A stretch of 64,000 nt of DNA from Cyprinodon diabolis (Eukaryota > Chordata > Actinopteri > Cyprinodontiformes > Cyprinodontidae), in NCBI GenBank assembly GCA_030533445.1, contig CM060078.1, forward strand, positions 28,258,091-28,322,090. The letters run 5' to 3'. This document shows positions 21,494-33,361 of this stretch, in pieces; the stretch's first letter is position 1, and each line of letters starts with the position of its first letter. Under the pieces are notes generated by a model, which saw only the letters and a program-made list of their open reading frames with translations, was not told the origin of the DNA and searched no databases. The translations under genes were made by a program, and so were the position numbers.

Positions 21494-23549
21494 AAGTGAA
21501 ATCAAATCATTGAAGGGAACATTTAGTCGGGTAACTCACTGATAACAGCTCTATTTTAGCATTTCTAACTGTCCTGTTGGACACAGTAAGTCAGTAAGTC
21601 TAAAACATATTAAGGCTGAAACTGGGCAACCTTAACGTGAAATGAGAGCCTGTAATATTAAAATATGTGGAATAACTCACAATGCATTGAGTATAGTCAC
21701 TGCAACCTTTTATATTTGGGCCAATGCTTCCATAAGCTCCTTTTTTTCCCTCTTGTTTTGTGTATTTTGTTGCACTAAAAAAGCTTAATACTACTAATAC
21801 ACTGAAAGCAAAGATTTAGCGCAACAGATAAAGGCTTAAAAACACTGGAGAGCACAATTTTGAGTGGAAGGCAGTTAAGATTTTACTGTCAAAAGAGATA
21901 AAGTTTATTGTCTGTGAAACCTGAGGGCACAACTGGTTAATACAATTAATCATTTACTGATGACTCTTTAACCTAAGTAATTAGAGCCCCCAAACACACA
22001 GAAAAGAGAGCGAGATAAAGATGCTGTCTCACTAATTATAGCATGTCTCTGCAGCTGAGATCTGCAGGGACAGCAGCGTGTGCTAAAGCATCCATGTGTG
22101 TGCATCATAGGCCAGAGCTACATTAAAAAAAAAAAAAACAGGAGGGGAAGAACATCAGCATTCAACCAAAGAGAAAGAGAGGGACTGTTAAATGAAAAGT
22201 ATTATTATTTAGGGACAGTCACATTAAGATAATGTGAGTGAAGCAGACAAAGCGCTTTGAGTGGGGAGTCATCTCTCTGAGTGCTGAGAGACGATCAGAG
22301 CTGGGTAATCCTGCCTGCATAGACACAAACCGCACGTACAAGAGACTATCCACGAGGCTTTTAATCCATGCGGCACACACTGGTTTGTGTACACGGGAAA
22401 GTATGTTTGTGTGTTTCCCACTGAAGCCGATAAACAGCAGCTCAGGATGACAGAAACGGACTGGTTTAGGGTGATAAACGATGGAGGGGGAATCAGGAAA
22501 TAAGATGGAGCAGTTGCAGAAATGAAAGCATGAAGCAGCTGGCTGTGAGCTTCAACAAATGAGTCAGCAGTCGTTTGGCAAGAGAACGGCACATTCGTTC
22601 TCCTCCGTCAGCGCCAATAAAAATGGCTTCAAAGATGACCACGCCAACAAAAACGAAAGATTAATAAATTCCTTTTATTCGGGTTGTTGGGTTGAGTTTT
22701 TCAAGTGAATCCATGGATATGTTGCTTAGGAATCACATACTATGTGGAGGACCAGTGAGAAGAGTCCAAGCTTCAGTGATGGAGTCACTGGCACCTCAGC
22801 GGTCGACTCCACAGGTTCATTATCGAGACAGATGGGCTTGTTGGAAAAGAGATGAGCTGCTAGTTTGAAAGTGAAAAAAGCGCAGCAATAAAACACTTCC
22901 ATCCTTTCTTTCCCCCTCTGTTCCTCACACATGCTTTAATCCTGCTCTGTTTGGTTAGCTATGTTCTGTTTGCTTTTATCTGAGCCCTTTCCTCCCCCTC
23001 CAACTTTATTTCTGGCTGATTATTTAAGGGTTGAAACATTCAAACAAACAGACAAATTACAATAGTAAAATGAGGCATGAAATATAAAAGTGCATAAAAT
23101 CAAGCTATATAATAAGGAAAACCTTGATTCCAGCATCTGTTAGCTGTATATTCTGTGCTGTTTAATCCAGACATCAACTCATCAAGCGATGCAATCGTTA
23201 AGACAGAAATAAAGCTGATGAAACAGAAAGTGAGTCTGTAAGCCGTCATGGTCTGGTCTATCTGATGTTTTCACCAACAGGGTAGCTGTGCAAACTATGC
23301 ATCATATATGAAATAAGAGATGTGAGACATTAGAAAACTGCAGAAGGAATTTATAAATATAACCTGAGGTGAGCTGTAGATGGCTTTAACAGCACTTTAT
23401 TCTATGATTAATCTACAATTTATTCTGAACATAAAGAAAAAATCTGAGGGATGATTTATTTTGTGTCTGGTGAGTGACATCTGTTAATAATAATTCTCAT
23501 GACTAATATTTATCTAGGAGCAACAATAAAATAATAGGCTAGTCAATAT
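21494..23549. other. no gene seen
   Basis: Intron sequence with a purine-rich patch near 22120-22200. No repeat ends or coding exon recognised. Confidence 0.4.
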
Positions 23550-24240
23550 TAGGGGTGGAACGGTTCACAAAATCCACGGTTCGGTTCGGTTCACGGTTTC
23601 GTGGTCACCCTTTTCGGTTCGGTGTATGTTGATTGTTAGGAAAATCTATTATGTCTTGTATAGTCAGGTTAAAACTGAAAGAAAAACGCAGTCTGACATT
23701 TGATACATACATGGTGAAAGTCTTAGGTTAAAAGTAGGATCTCTTCATAAAGTGCGGGAATTACTGTGTTTGCGGGAGGGGATTTTATATCATGGCTCCA
23801 GTGATTTAATCATAGAACGGAATCCCGCACCCTCCACTATGGAATAAGGCTGCATATCTTTGGCGATGAAATATCCCACTGCTTCAGTTAGGCATTTCGC
23901 CCTTTCTGACTCGTCACCGTATGTCTGTTTAAAAGCTGCGGGGAGTTGAAGTTGTCCTGTCGACTCTTTCCCTCTCCTCCATGCGCTGCCAACTGTCTCG
24001 CTGGGATGATGTCTCCGCAGGTGAGCTGATATGTTGGTCATGTTGCTGTTAGCATAAACAACACGTGTTGCACAATGCTTGCACACTGTTGCACTTTTAT
24101 CCACAACTTTCTTTCCGCCGTCATCGTAGGTCACTCTAAATGCAAAGAGGTCCCATACAGCAGACCTATAAAGTGCTGCTGGAGCGTCTTCCAACTCCGG
24201 TTCTTTCCCACCCGCCATTCCGACACAATTCTCCACAACA
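23550..24240 (-). mobile_element. degenerate hAT element with BED-finger transposase start
   Basis: The right-hand coding part is on the minus strand; the 3' terminus is at 23550 (TAGGGGTGGAACGGTTC, a common hAT end). The transposase is cut after the N-terminal part and most of the catalytic region is deleted. The other terminus was not found; it may lie near 24250-24360. Confidence 0.6.
23790..24236 (-). pseudogene. hAT transposase N-terminal part with BED zinc finger
   Basis: 148 residues from an ATG. Residues about 28-77 form a BED-type finger: CKHC, then HLRRHH about 20 residues later. After a linker comes the FIAKDMQPYS...GFR.MIKSLEP block typical of ZBED/hAT transposases. The frame ends in TGA where homologues usually have Arg and continue; recognisable residues (YKIPSR) follow the stop for a short way. 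The remaining transposase is absent, so this is a relic and not a domesticated gene, although the finger itself is intact. Confidence 0.75.
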
Positions 24241-26434
24241 ACTGATTTTTTTCTCTGCTACACCCGGCTAAGCTGCTTCTGTTCTTCTTCTTCTTGTTTA
24301 CTAATGGTGGTTGGCTTTGGTCGCAGTACCGCCACCTTCTGCTCTGGAGTCAATTAATCAATAAGCTGACATTTCCTTTAAAAAATCTGTTTTCTCTTTA
24401 TCAAGAAGATCTCTTTATAACCTGAAAGGCTAAATATCGTTTTACCGTATGCCGAGTTAAGTAAAAATAGGACATTATTTTAACTATTTATTGTGCAAGG
24501 TGTATTAAATGCTGACTGAAAGACAGAAAGGTTGTTTTATGCATCATTTAACTTATTTATGAGTAAAAACAAAACAGGAACCTATTAGGTTACTCAATAA
24601 AAAAAGAGGAAAAAGATTTTTTTACTCTTATTGTTTCAATGTACAGAGATGTAAAACTATCATTATTAAACAGGGTATGTCCCTCTGACATACTGTCTGA
24701 CTATTGTCCACTTTGTTTCAAAAAGTGGACGCTAACTGTGATATAGCGCTTTGTTTTTAGTGTAATGCCACAATGTGGTGGGAGAGACTTTGTGCTGCTA
24801 CTAGAGCTTTTCAATAGGTTGTTCTGGTTGCTCTAAGTGGAATGCTAAAACTCAACTCTATGAAGTGCATTAAATCCCAGCCTCCCCCGTCTACCATGCT
24901 TGAAGCTAGCATGTCCTTTTCTATCATGTAACATTTTTTTTCAATCATCACACCCTTGCCTTTAAAGCACCCTGCTGAATAAAAACCTAAGCAAAACCTT
25001 TTAAGGGTAGCTGTTAAGGTCATGGTAATGTTACTTTTGTTAGATTATTAAACACACTTATACACTTATTTCAATTTCACAATAAATTTGTAATAATTCA
25101 GTAGCATGCAAAATTGAGCTACTGAGTTTATGACAATTAAATTCACATTTTTGTCTGTTTTCACAAGAAACTTTAAAACATTAGATTGTAGAAAAGATTA
25201 TTTTTTAAATATAAACACGTGTATTGCATTGAGGGGATTCTGAAAACATTTGCAGCCTGTTCTGGGCCTGTATTTCTGTCCTTTACGTTTAAGGAATGTA
25301 AACAGACGAACATAAGAGAGGGCAGCCAGGCAGTTTGTTCGGACCTAGAATTTTTTTGTTTTGTTTATTTTTTTCCAAGTGAAGCATTTAGGATAGTCAG
25401 ATAACTGCTGTTTGCTGTTTACTTCAAGTCTGGTTGCAATTTAATTAAAACTATCGTATACTTAACTTTATTTCAGTCACTTTTCATCTTTTGTAACATT
25501 TCCAGATAAAAGAATCGGTATTGACTGTCAAAGCATGTAAGGTCATGCCATGTTTTTTGGAGAAAGGAAGTAAAAGATGAAGCATTAAACATTTTTTTTT
25601 TCAGCCAGGTTCCTCTTCTCTAAAAAAAGAAAGCCAACACTTACTTCTCTTTTCTGTTTTTCTGCTTTTGCCCTCTTTTTTAACCCCATTTTAAAGCAGG
25701 AAAAGCCTCTTACAGCCAGCCAGACAACTAATAAGGAGCGGCTCTTGTTAGCCAATCCCTCTTAATGCTTCAGTATGCCGTATTATGGGTAAAATACCCC
25801 AATGCCAACACAGCCGATCTCTGAAACACTCCTGAAAAGGCCATGAAAGGAGAGAGGAATATCAGAAAACCTGCTATGCCAAAAAAAGTCATTATCAGTC
25901 CTGTTTTTAGACAGATATGAATGAGCAAACACATTACTAGCCAACTGGAACGCAGAGAGTGAGGGGGGTTGTAGTAATGCTAGTAAAAACGACAAGAGAT
26001 GGGAGAAGTGAGTCAGTGTAGTAACACTTCACCATGATTAAGAGTCTGACATAACGCTAACATATGCACATGATCAAAGGCTGACTTCAGCATGTAAGCT
26101 CTGGATGTGTCCAAAAAGTTCAGATTTACAGCTGAAGCAATTAATTAACATGAAACAGATGTGTTTAGTTCTGGGAAGCTGCTGCGCTATTATTCAACAT
26201 TTAGTGAGTCATTAAAAATTATCTTTTTTTTTTTTTTTTTTTTAAGAAGTAGCAAAAAATGATTGCATGTGAGTAAGTTAAAGAGAACTAAAAGCAGAGG
26301 TTTCCATTTTAAGTATTGCCATTTTGCTGAAAATGTTGAAAGATGTACAAAGAGGATCTAACATGACTTCCCAAAAACTCACCCAATTACTGTGAACAAC
26401 AAAAAAAAATTAAGTAATTTTAAAATGAATAGTG
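24241..26434. other. no gene seen; poly-T tract
   Basis: AT-rich intron. A T tract of about 20 bp lies near 26224-26243. Confidence 0.4.
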
Positions 26435-26439
26435 CTATT

Positions 26440-26590
26440 TTCTGATTATATAAATATATACACCTATATATACACACATATATATATACATATATATATA
26501 TATATGTCTACATATATATATATATATAGATATATTTATACACGTATATATACACATATACGGTATATATAAACATATATATATCCACAA
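26440..26590. repeat. TA/CATATA microsatellite
   Basis: About 150 bp of TATATA, ACACATA and CATATA runs. Open frames here only reflect the repeat. Confidence 0.9.
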
Positions 26591-26824
26591 GCTTCTCATA
26601 ACAGCACTTTTCTTTCCCTCCAAACCAAATATCCATGATTTAGGTCTTAAGGCAGCCTGGCTCTCACACAAATTTTTACAATGTTTTTTTTTCTTTTTTT
26701 TTTTTCTTTTATATAAACAGTTGTATATGAAGGGAAAAGCTCTGTTTTGCTATAAAACCTAAATTCCTGGAGGTGTGTGTTTCCTGCCTTTTGTATCTGT
26801 GCTTCTTTCTGTATTTCTGCTTCT

Positions 26825-27110
26825 ATCTCCTTGAACCCCAGTCGGACTCCGCAGATGGCCGCTCACACTGATCCTGGTTCTGCCGGAGGTTTCTTACTGT
26901 TAAAAGGGAGTTTTTCCTCTCCACTGTCGCTACAAGTGTGCTGGGTGTGAGGGATTGCAGAGAGTCAATGAGTCGATGCAATCAACTGGTTTTTCTTAGG
27001 TCAAACACTTTGAATCAGTTTGACTGTATGATCTGGTTTAGCTGTAAACTGCTTTGAGATGACGTGTTGTGAATTGGCGCTATAGAAATAAATTGAATTG
27101 AATTGAGGTG
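26825..27110 (+). mobile_element. LINE 3' tail, L2/Maui-like (copy 1)
   Basis: Contains GAGTTTTTCCTCTCCACTGT, a GTATGATCTGGTTTAG block and an end of GAATTGAATTG repeats. This is the familiar 3' region of a teleost LINE, probably the L2/Maui group. A second copy at 42830-43120 has the same order of motifs. Confidence 0.65.
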
Positions 27111-28134
27111 TTGCTTATTGCAATATTTCCACCTTATGCTCTTCACCTAAAACGCAATGTGGCTTGTGAAGTGCAGCAGTCCCTGCTGTTTCAAAGCCCA
27201 CCTACAACCCGACGCCAGACCCCCTGTACACCACAGCCAGGATGGTGTCAAAGGAATTTCAAACATATTCTCAGTTTGTCCGCATCTGTCATCTTTAGTC
27301 AAACTTTTTATGTTGTTTTCAGAGTAACGGTCTATCACTTGCTGTGCTGCAAAAGACAATGAAAATGTCAAACAGAAAAAAGAAACAATGCCTGCAAAAT
27401 TAAAATAAATCAACCTGCCATTTATAAGCTTCACATAGAACATCTGCATGCTAAAAAAATTAATAAAAAACACTAATAAAGTGCCTATTGTGTTGAATTT
27501 TGAAGATTTGGATTTGGTTCTTCTACGTCCATCTATCACATTTAAAGACAACATTTACCACTTTTATTACAAATTCTTTGTTTATTCTTAAATAGGAAAC
27601 CCTTTTTAATAGTCAATATATAGAAATAAGATGCATATCTTTTGAATGACCTTGTGTAGCAGAGGAAGGGGTCATAAATATGCATGCACGCCTGTTGATC
27701 AGAGCAGAGGACCAGAGGAGAGGAGGAAAGATGTGTCGGTAAGCCTCACATTTCATCGACAATCGGTGCTCTGATCATCTGTTTAAAAATTCATGAGTGT
27801 CTTTAAGCTGTTCGGACTGCGAGACAAGTGTTTGGCTGGATTGATGCTTCGTTGAACCAGCATATGCTACGGCTGGGAAAAACATTAAAGAGCAGCTACA
27901 TCTGTGTGTTTCAGGTGAAAGCTTGGCTTTCATATCGATTTTATTTGGGATGCTCTTCAGCCGTCAGGGATAATGGAGACGGAGAGGAGAGGTTGGGGCC
28001 ATCCATAAGGCCTGAGCTGAAATATTAAAATAAAAATGAAACACTAACTAAAAGAAAGGATGTATAACTCCAAGATTTTTAAGAATAGTTTTAACTGCTT
28101 GACATCTAAGAAAAGGTTGATTTGAGGCCAAGTG
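27111..28134. other. no gene seen
   Basis: AT-rich intron sequence. Nothing recognised. Confidence 0.4.
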
Positions 28135-28222
28135 TAAGCTATGGAAGAGGATAAGGGCCACTGAAAAAAAAAAAAAAGTTAACTGATTTTTACATTTTTT
28201 TTCAGTTTAGTATGGGGAAAAA

Positions 28223-28281
28223 AGTCAGAATTCTGACTTTAATCTCAGAATTCTGACTTTAATCTCAGAATTCTTAATCTT
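28223..28281. repeat. palindromic tandem units, left part
   Basis: Two to three units of GTCAGAATTCTGACTTTAAT. AGTCAGAATTCTGACT reads the same on both strands. The array is broken here by the LTR element. Confidence 0.88.
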
Positions 28282-28980
28282 TGTTGGGATCTGGAGAAAT
28301 TCCACCTGTCTCCAGCAGAGTTCGCTGTGGATCCTCCTGAGCTGATCCTTCAACACACCTGAAGCCCATCTCATCATCAGGAGGATCCTCCACTATATAA
28401 GCAGCCTTCAGACCTCGCATCAACGCCGCAGTGTTTATCCAGTTTGGTTAGCACCTGAGCCTCTCTTCCTCTGTGAAATCCTTGTCGCTTTAAATCTCCT
28501 AGTTGGATTCTTATTCCCTTTTTGTCTCTGCTTACAGGAAACCTGTTTTTGCCTTGTAAGCTCTGGATGAGCTTAACCTGCCGAGCCTGCCCTCTGAGCC
28601 CAAACCTGAAGACCTTCCTCTGGATTCCCATGCTGCTCTGGACTAAGAGCTGGAAAACCAAGGTCTGTCCAAACGCTAGATGCAAGACGCTGAAACTGAC
28701 TTTGAACTCTGCTGAAACAAACAGTCTCTGGACCCAACAGTGCCTCTCTCAAAGCCAAACCCGGACTCTTTCAAGGTAGATCTCTGAAGATAACTATTCC
28801 ACATTCATCTGCTACGTGGCTAACTGAACTGTCATCCCTACAGTCTCCTGAGAACCTGTCCCCCAGATGTGAACCAGTTCCAGACTCATTTCCATGTGCT
28901 TTACTAATAAACTCATTTAAACCTTTTCCTTGTTTCCCGTGGTGTTCTGCATATTGGGCCTCTTAGGACCAATCATGACA
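28282..28980 (+). repeat. left LTR of the 28282-34060 element
   Basis: Starts TGTTGGGATCTGG, ends ATGACA. TATATAA at 28394-28400, predicted transcript start at 28425, AATAAA at 28916-28921. Confidence 0.95.
28394..28435 (+). promoter_or_regulatory. LTR promoter and predicted self-primer
   Basis: TATATAA at 28394-28400. GCCGCAGTGTT at 28425-28435 begins 31 bp downstream, the canonical distance to a transcription start, and is the complement of the primer-binding site at 28982-28992. Confidence 0.8.
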
Positions 28981-30014
28981 GAACACTGCGGCCAAACACA
29001 AGGCCCAGCAGACCAACTTCATCGTCGGTTGGAGGAACAAGATGCCCAAATTCAGGGACAAACCCAAACCCTCCGTGAGTTGCAGAGAATGGTACTTTAC
29101 CAGAATCAAGTAATTTAAGGCTTCGCTAACAATTTGAGCAGCGCTAACGCTACGCTGCTTTCACAACCATTTCCGGGTCCAGTTCCTCCTCCGAGGTCAC
29201 CGGCGGTGACGTCATCATCTGAGTTCCGACCTAGTCTCCCTGAAAAGTTTTCAGGTAACATGAAAGACTGCAAAGGATTTTTGTTTCAATGTCGATTAAT
29301 CTTTCAAAATTCTCCAGACAGTTTTCCAACGGATTACAAGAAAATATCATTTATTTTTTCTCAATTGACCGGAAGAGCTCTTGAGTGGGCGCAGGCTAGG
29401 TTTTCCTCCGAAGAAAGCCTTAGTTGCCAATACTCCGACTTTATTTCTGAGTTTTCACAAGTTTTTAACTAGGAAACAGATCAAACTGTAGATTCTCGAG
29501 CTCTTTTGAAACTTAAACAAGGAAATTCTTCAGTTGCTGATTTCTCAATTAACTTCCGGGTTAAAGCCGCAGCTTCCGGTTGGAATCAATGTGCTTTAAG
29601 GACTGCATTTTTTGAGGCTCTCAACGAAAATATAAAAGATGAGCTTGCAACCCTCGACGAACCTGCTACTCTCGAGGAATTAATCCGCCTGACAATCAGG
29701 CTGGATAATAGGATTCGAGCCAGAAATAGCACAAAACCAAGGAATATTGGTCCTTTCAACTCTGTCCCTGCTTCTAACAATGTGCCTGCCTTCTCTTCTT
29801 CCACAGAACCTTTTTTTAAGCCATGGTCTAAGACCCAATCTCTCCCTTTGCCAGTTCAGGCCTCTCATACGGTTGAAGTGGAGGCCGAACCCATGCAGGT
29901 TTGACATACGAGGCTAACTCCAGAGGAAAGGTTAAGGCGTGTCAGGAGCAAGCTGTGCATCTACTGTGGTGAGAGTGGCCATTTCATTGCCTCATGCCCA
30001 GTTAAATCAAAAGC
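28975..30014 (+). pseudogene. gag of the sushi-type element, three in-frame stops
   Basis: One frame from the ATG in the LTR end (28975) through the knuckle. In order: coiled-coil-like N-terminus (MTEHCG start), proline-rich linker, capsid-like region (about residues 80-300), and a CCHC zinc knuckle [14 protein letters not shown] (about 29956-29997). The frame is broken by TAA (29116-29118), TAG (29470-29472) and TGA (29902-29904), with no frameshift among them. Gag would normally form the particle that packages the RNA; as written, only short pieces could be made. Confidence 0.88.
28982..28992 (+). promoter_or_regulatory. primer-binding site, self-complementary type
   Basis: AACACTGCGGC, one base after the LTR. 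It pairs over 11 bases with 28425-28435 and is identical to the site in the element at 8944-14926. It also codes for gag residues. Confidence 0.8.
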
Positions 30015-33000
30015 CAAGGCCTGTCAGAGGATCTGAGGAGTCTGACGGGCCATGTTATCTCTGAGAAATCTCCTCGCCTGTTGCTTCCAGCCACATTGTT
30101 CTTCGCTGACCAAAACCTCACTTTATCTGCCTTCATCGATTCAGGCTGTGAAAGGAATCTAATTGACTCTAACCTGGTTCAGCAGTTACAGATCGAAACT
30201 ATTCCCCTAATCCAGCCTCTCTGTGTCTCCGCAATCGATGGAAAGAAGCTTCACCAAGTTACCCACCAAACACAACCCCTCGAGCTGTTGGTCTCAGGTA
30301 ACCATCGTGAAACCTTATCATTCTTTGTTTTTCCTTCTGCTTGTTCTCCTTTGGTATTGGGGTTTGAGTGGCTGGAACGACATAACCCCCATATAAACTG
30401 GACTGATCATCATATTGAATCTTGGTCGACCTCTTGCCATGAGACGTGTCTTCATTCAGCAGCCCCCGCTGTAAGATCTCCTAGAGGTGGGGGGGAGATG
30501 GACTCTCCTGACCTTACTTCTGTCCCTCCAGAGTACAATGATCTGGCTCCTGTCTTCAGTAAGGTCAGTGCTACGTCCCTTCCACCTCACAGACCATACG
30601 ACTGTGCTATCGAGCTATTACCAGGAGCACCTCTACCCGGCAGTAGACTTTATAATATCTCAAAACCAGAACGGGAGACGATGGAAAAATATATTAATGA
30701 GTCATTAGCTGCTGGAATAATCCGTCCCTCTTCGTCTCCATTGGGAGCTGGTTTCTTTTTTGTGGGCAAAAAGGATGGTTCACTTAGACCGTGTATCGAT
30801 TACAGAGGGTTGAACCAAATCACTGTTAAGAATAAGTACCCACTTCCTCTACTCGCTTCTGCATTCGAACCAGTTCAAGGTGCTACTGTTTTCACTAAGC
30901 TCGATTTAAGGAACGCCTATCACCTTCTCAGAATCAGAGATGGCGATGAATGGAAGACAGCCTTTAAGACACCTCTAGGCCAGTTCGAGTATTTAGTCAT
31001 GCCTTTTGGTCTAACAAACGCCCCTGCGTGTTTTCAAGCCTTAGTCAACGACGTTCTCAGAGACTTTTTGAACGTGTTTGTTTTTGTCTACATTGATGGC
31101 ATACTCATTTACTCCAAGGATCTTTCCGAGCACAAGAAACATGTTCGCCTGGTCTTACAAAGACTACTAGAGAATAAACTTTTCGTCAAAGCCGAGAAAT
31201 GCGAGTTTCACCAATCTTCAGTCACCTTTTTGGGGTTTGTGCTCGAGGGCAGGCAGGTTAAGCCATCTGAAGATAAGATAAAGGCAGTTTTGGAGTGGCC
31301 GGTTCCCGAGAACCGCAAACAGCTGCAGAGATTCCTGGGTTTCGCTAACTTCTATCGACGATTCATCAGGAATTATAGTCAGACAGCTCTACCTTTAACT
31401 TCTCTAACTTCAGTCAAAAGAACCTTCCAATGGACCCCCGAGGCACAAACTGCATTTGACAAACTTAAGATGTTGTTTTCCAGAGCTCCAGTGTTAATCC
31501 AGCCTGATTCATCAAAACAATTCATCCTCGAAGTCGACGCTTCCGACTCTGGAGTTGGTGCTGTCTTGTCCCAAAGACTCGATTCTGATCAAAGAGTTCA
31601 CCCATGTGCTTTTTTTCTCCCGTAGACTTTCCCCTGCTGAGCAAAACTACGATGTTGGTGACCGCGAACTATTGGCCATCAAATTGGCATTAGAGGAGTG
31701 GAGACACTGTCTTGAGGGGGCAGAACACCCGGTTCTTGTTTGGACAGATCATAAGAACCTTGCCTACATCCAATCCGCCAAACAGGCCAATCCTCGGCAA
31801 TCAAGGTGGTCACTATTCTTCTCTCGTTTCAATCTCATCATCTCTTACAGACCCGGATCCAAGAACATCAAACCCGATTCTCTCTCTCGTCTTTATTCCA
31901 CTGATCAATCCGAGACGCCTGAACCTGTTCTACCCGCTTCCTGCACTGTTGGGGTGGTGACCTGGGAGATCACCGACCTCATAAACTCTGCCCTGGCTTC
32001 TGAAGCTGACCCAGGTAACGGTCCCCCAAACAAATCTTATGTTCCCTCTTCGGTCAGATCACGCCTAATTCATTGGATGCACACCGCCAAATTTTCCGCT
32101 CATCCGGGGGTGAGTAGAACCATCAACCTTATCTCGAGACGTTTCTGGTGGCCCACCCTGCACAGGGATGTTAAAGAATATGTTCTGGCCTGTCCAACCT
32201 GCGCCAGAAACAAGACCACACATCAACCTCCTTCTGGGCTATTGCATCCACTTCCTGTTCCTTCTCGCCCCTGGTCTCACATCGCTATTGACTTCGTTAC
32301 TGGTCTTCCCATCTCTCGAGGTATGTCCACAATCCTCACCATTGTTGACCGATTTTCCAAGTCCTGCCATCTTGTTCCCCTCAGGAAGCTCCCCACGGCT
32401 TTTCAAACCGCCCAGCTCCTTATTAAACATGTCTTCCGTCTACATGGCATCCCTCAGTAGATTCTTTCTGACCGTGGACCACAATTCATCTCTCAGGTTT
32501 GGAAGGGTTTTTGCTCTGCACTCAACTGTAAATCATCTCTCACCTCAGGTTATCACCCACAGTCCAATGGCCAAACAGAAAGAATGAATCAGCAGCTTGA
32601 ATCTTCCCTTTGTTGTCTGACCTCCAGTAATCCCACCGACTGGAGCCAACATCTCCCATGGATCGAATATGCCCACAATTCTCTCGTCAGCTTCCACCGG
32701 CCAGTCCCCATTCCAGGTCAGTCTTGGTTACAAACCTCCAATTTTCCCGCAGACGAGAGAGAGATTTCGGTCCAATCAGTCAACCACCACATCCGCCGCT
32801 GTCGTCGTATCTGGAGAGACACCATAGCCACCCTCAACCGTTCCCTGGAAACCACCAAACGTTTCGCCGACTCTAAGAGACGTCCTGCCCCAGATTACTC
32901 CATCGGTCAGGAGGTATGGCTCTCCACTCGGGATATTCCCCTCAAGGGGATGTCCCGTAAACTCTCTCCGAGATACATTGGCCCCTACAGGATTTCCCAG

Positions 33001-33348
33001 GTCATAAACCCGTCAGCCATACGCCTACAACTTCCTCCGACTCTCCGCATTCATCCCACGTTCCACGTTTCCCAGATCAAGCCTGTCATCTCCAGCCGTT
33101 TGTGCCCTCCGTCCGACTCCCCTCCACCCGCCCTGGAAGTCGATGGACATCCGGCCTTCACCGTCCGCTGGATCGTGGACTCCCGTCGGCGAGGTCGCGG
33201 CTGGCAGTACCTCGTCGATTGGGAGGGCTACGGTCCGGAGGATCGCCAGTGGGTTCCTGGCTCCTACATCCTCGACCCATCCCTCATCGAGGAGTACGAG
33301 CGATCCCTCCCATCGACGTCTTCTGGACTGCCAAGAGGCGGTCGTTGA
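30015..33348 (+). pseudogene. pol of the sushi-type element, defective
   Basis: First frame (about 30015-31625): aspartic protease with FIDSG (near 30135) and reverse transcriptase with [10 protein letters not shown] and FGLTNAP. The catalytic YxDD reads YIDG (31089-31100), so one catalytic Asp is lost. A T7 run at 31610-31616 shifts the frame; the second frame carries RNase H (WTDHKNLAY), an HHCC zinc site ([13 protein letters not shown] ... CPTCARN) and the integrase core with D (IDFVTG), D (LSDRG) and E (QTERM). TAG at 32458-32460 interrupts the core. About 32692-32750 reads out of frame, bounded by two indels. A chromodomain (about 33150-33300, YLVDWEGYG) ends the protein; its TGA overlaps the polypurine tract. 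Usual length for the family is kept. Confidence 0.92.
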
Positions 33349-33361
33349 GGGGGGGGGGTAC
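33347..33361 (+). promoter_or_regulatory. polypurine tract
   Basis: GAGGGGGGGGGGTAC directly before the right LTR; the pol stop codon (33346-33348) overlaps its first bases. Confidence 0.78.

Noticed and set aside
26435..26671. A 78-residue minus-strand frame rich in IYIYI
   Set aside because: Translation of the TA/CATATA microsatellite.
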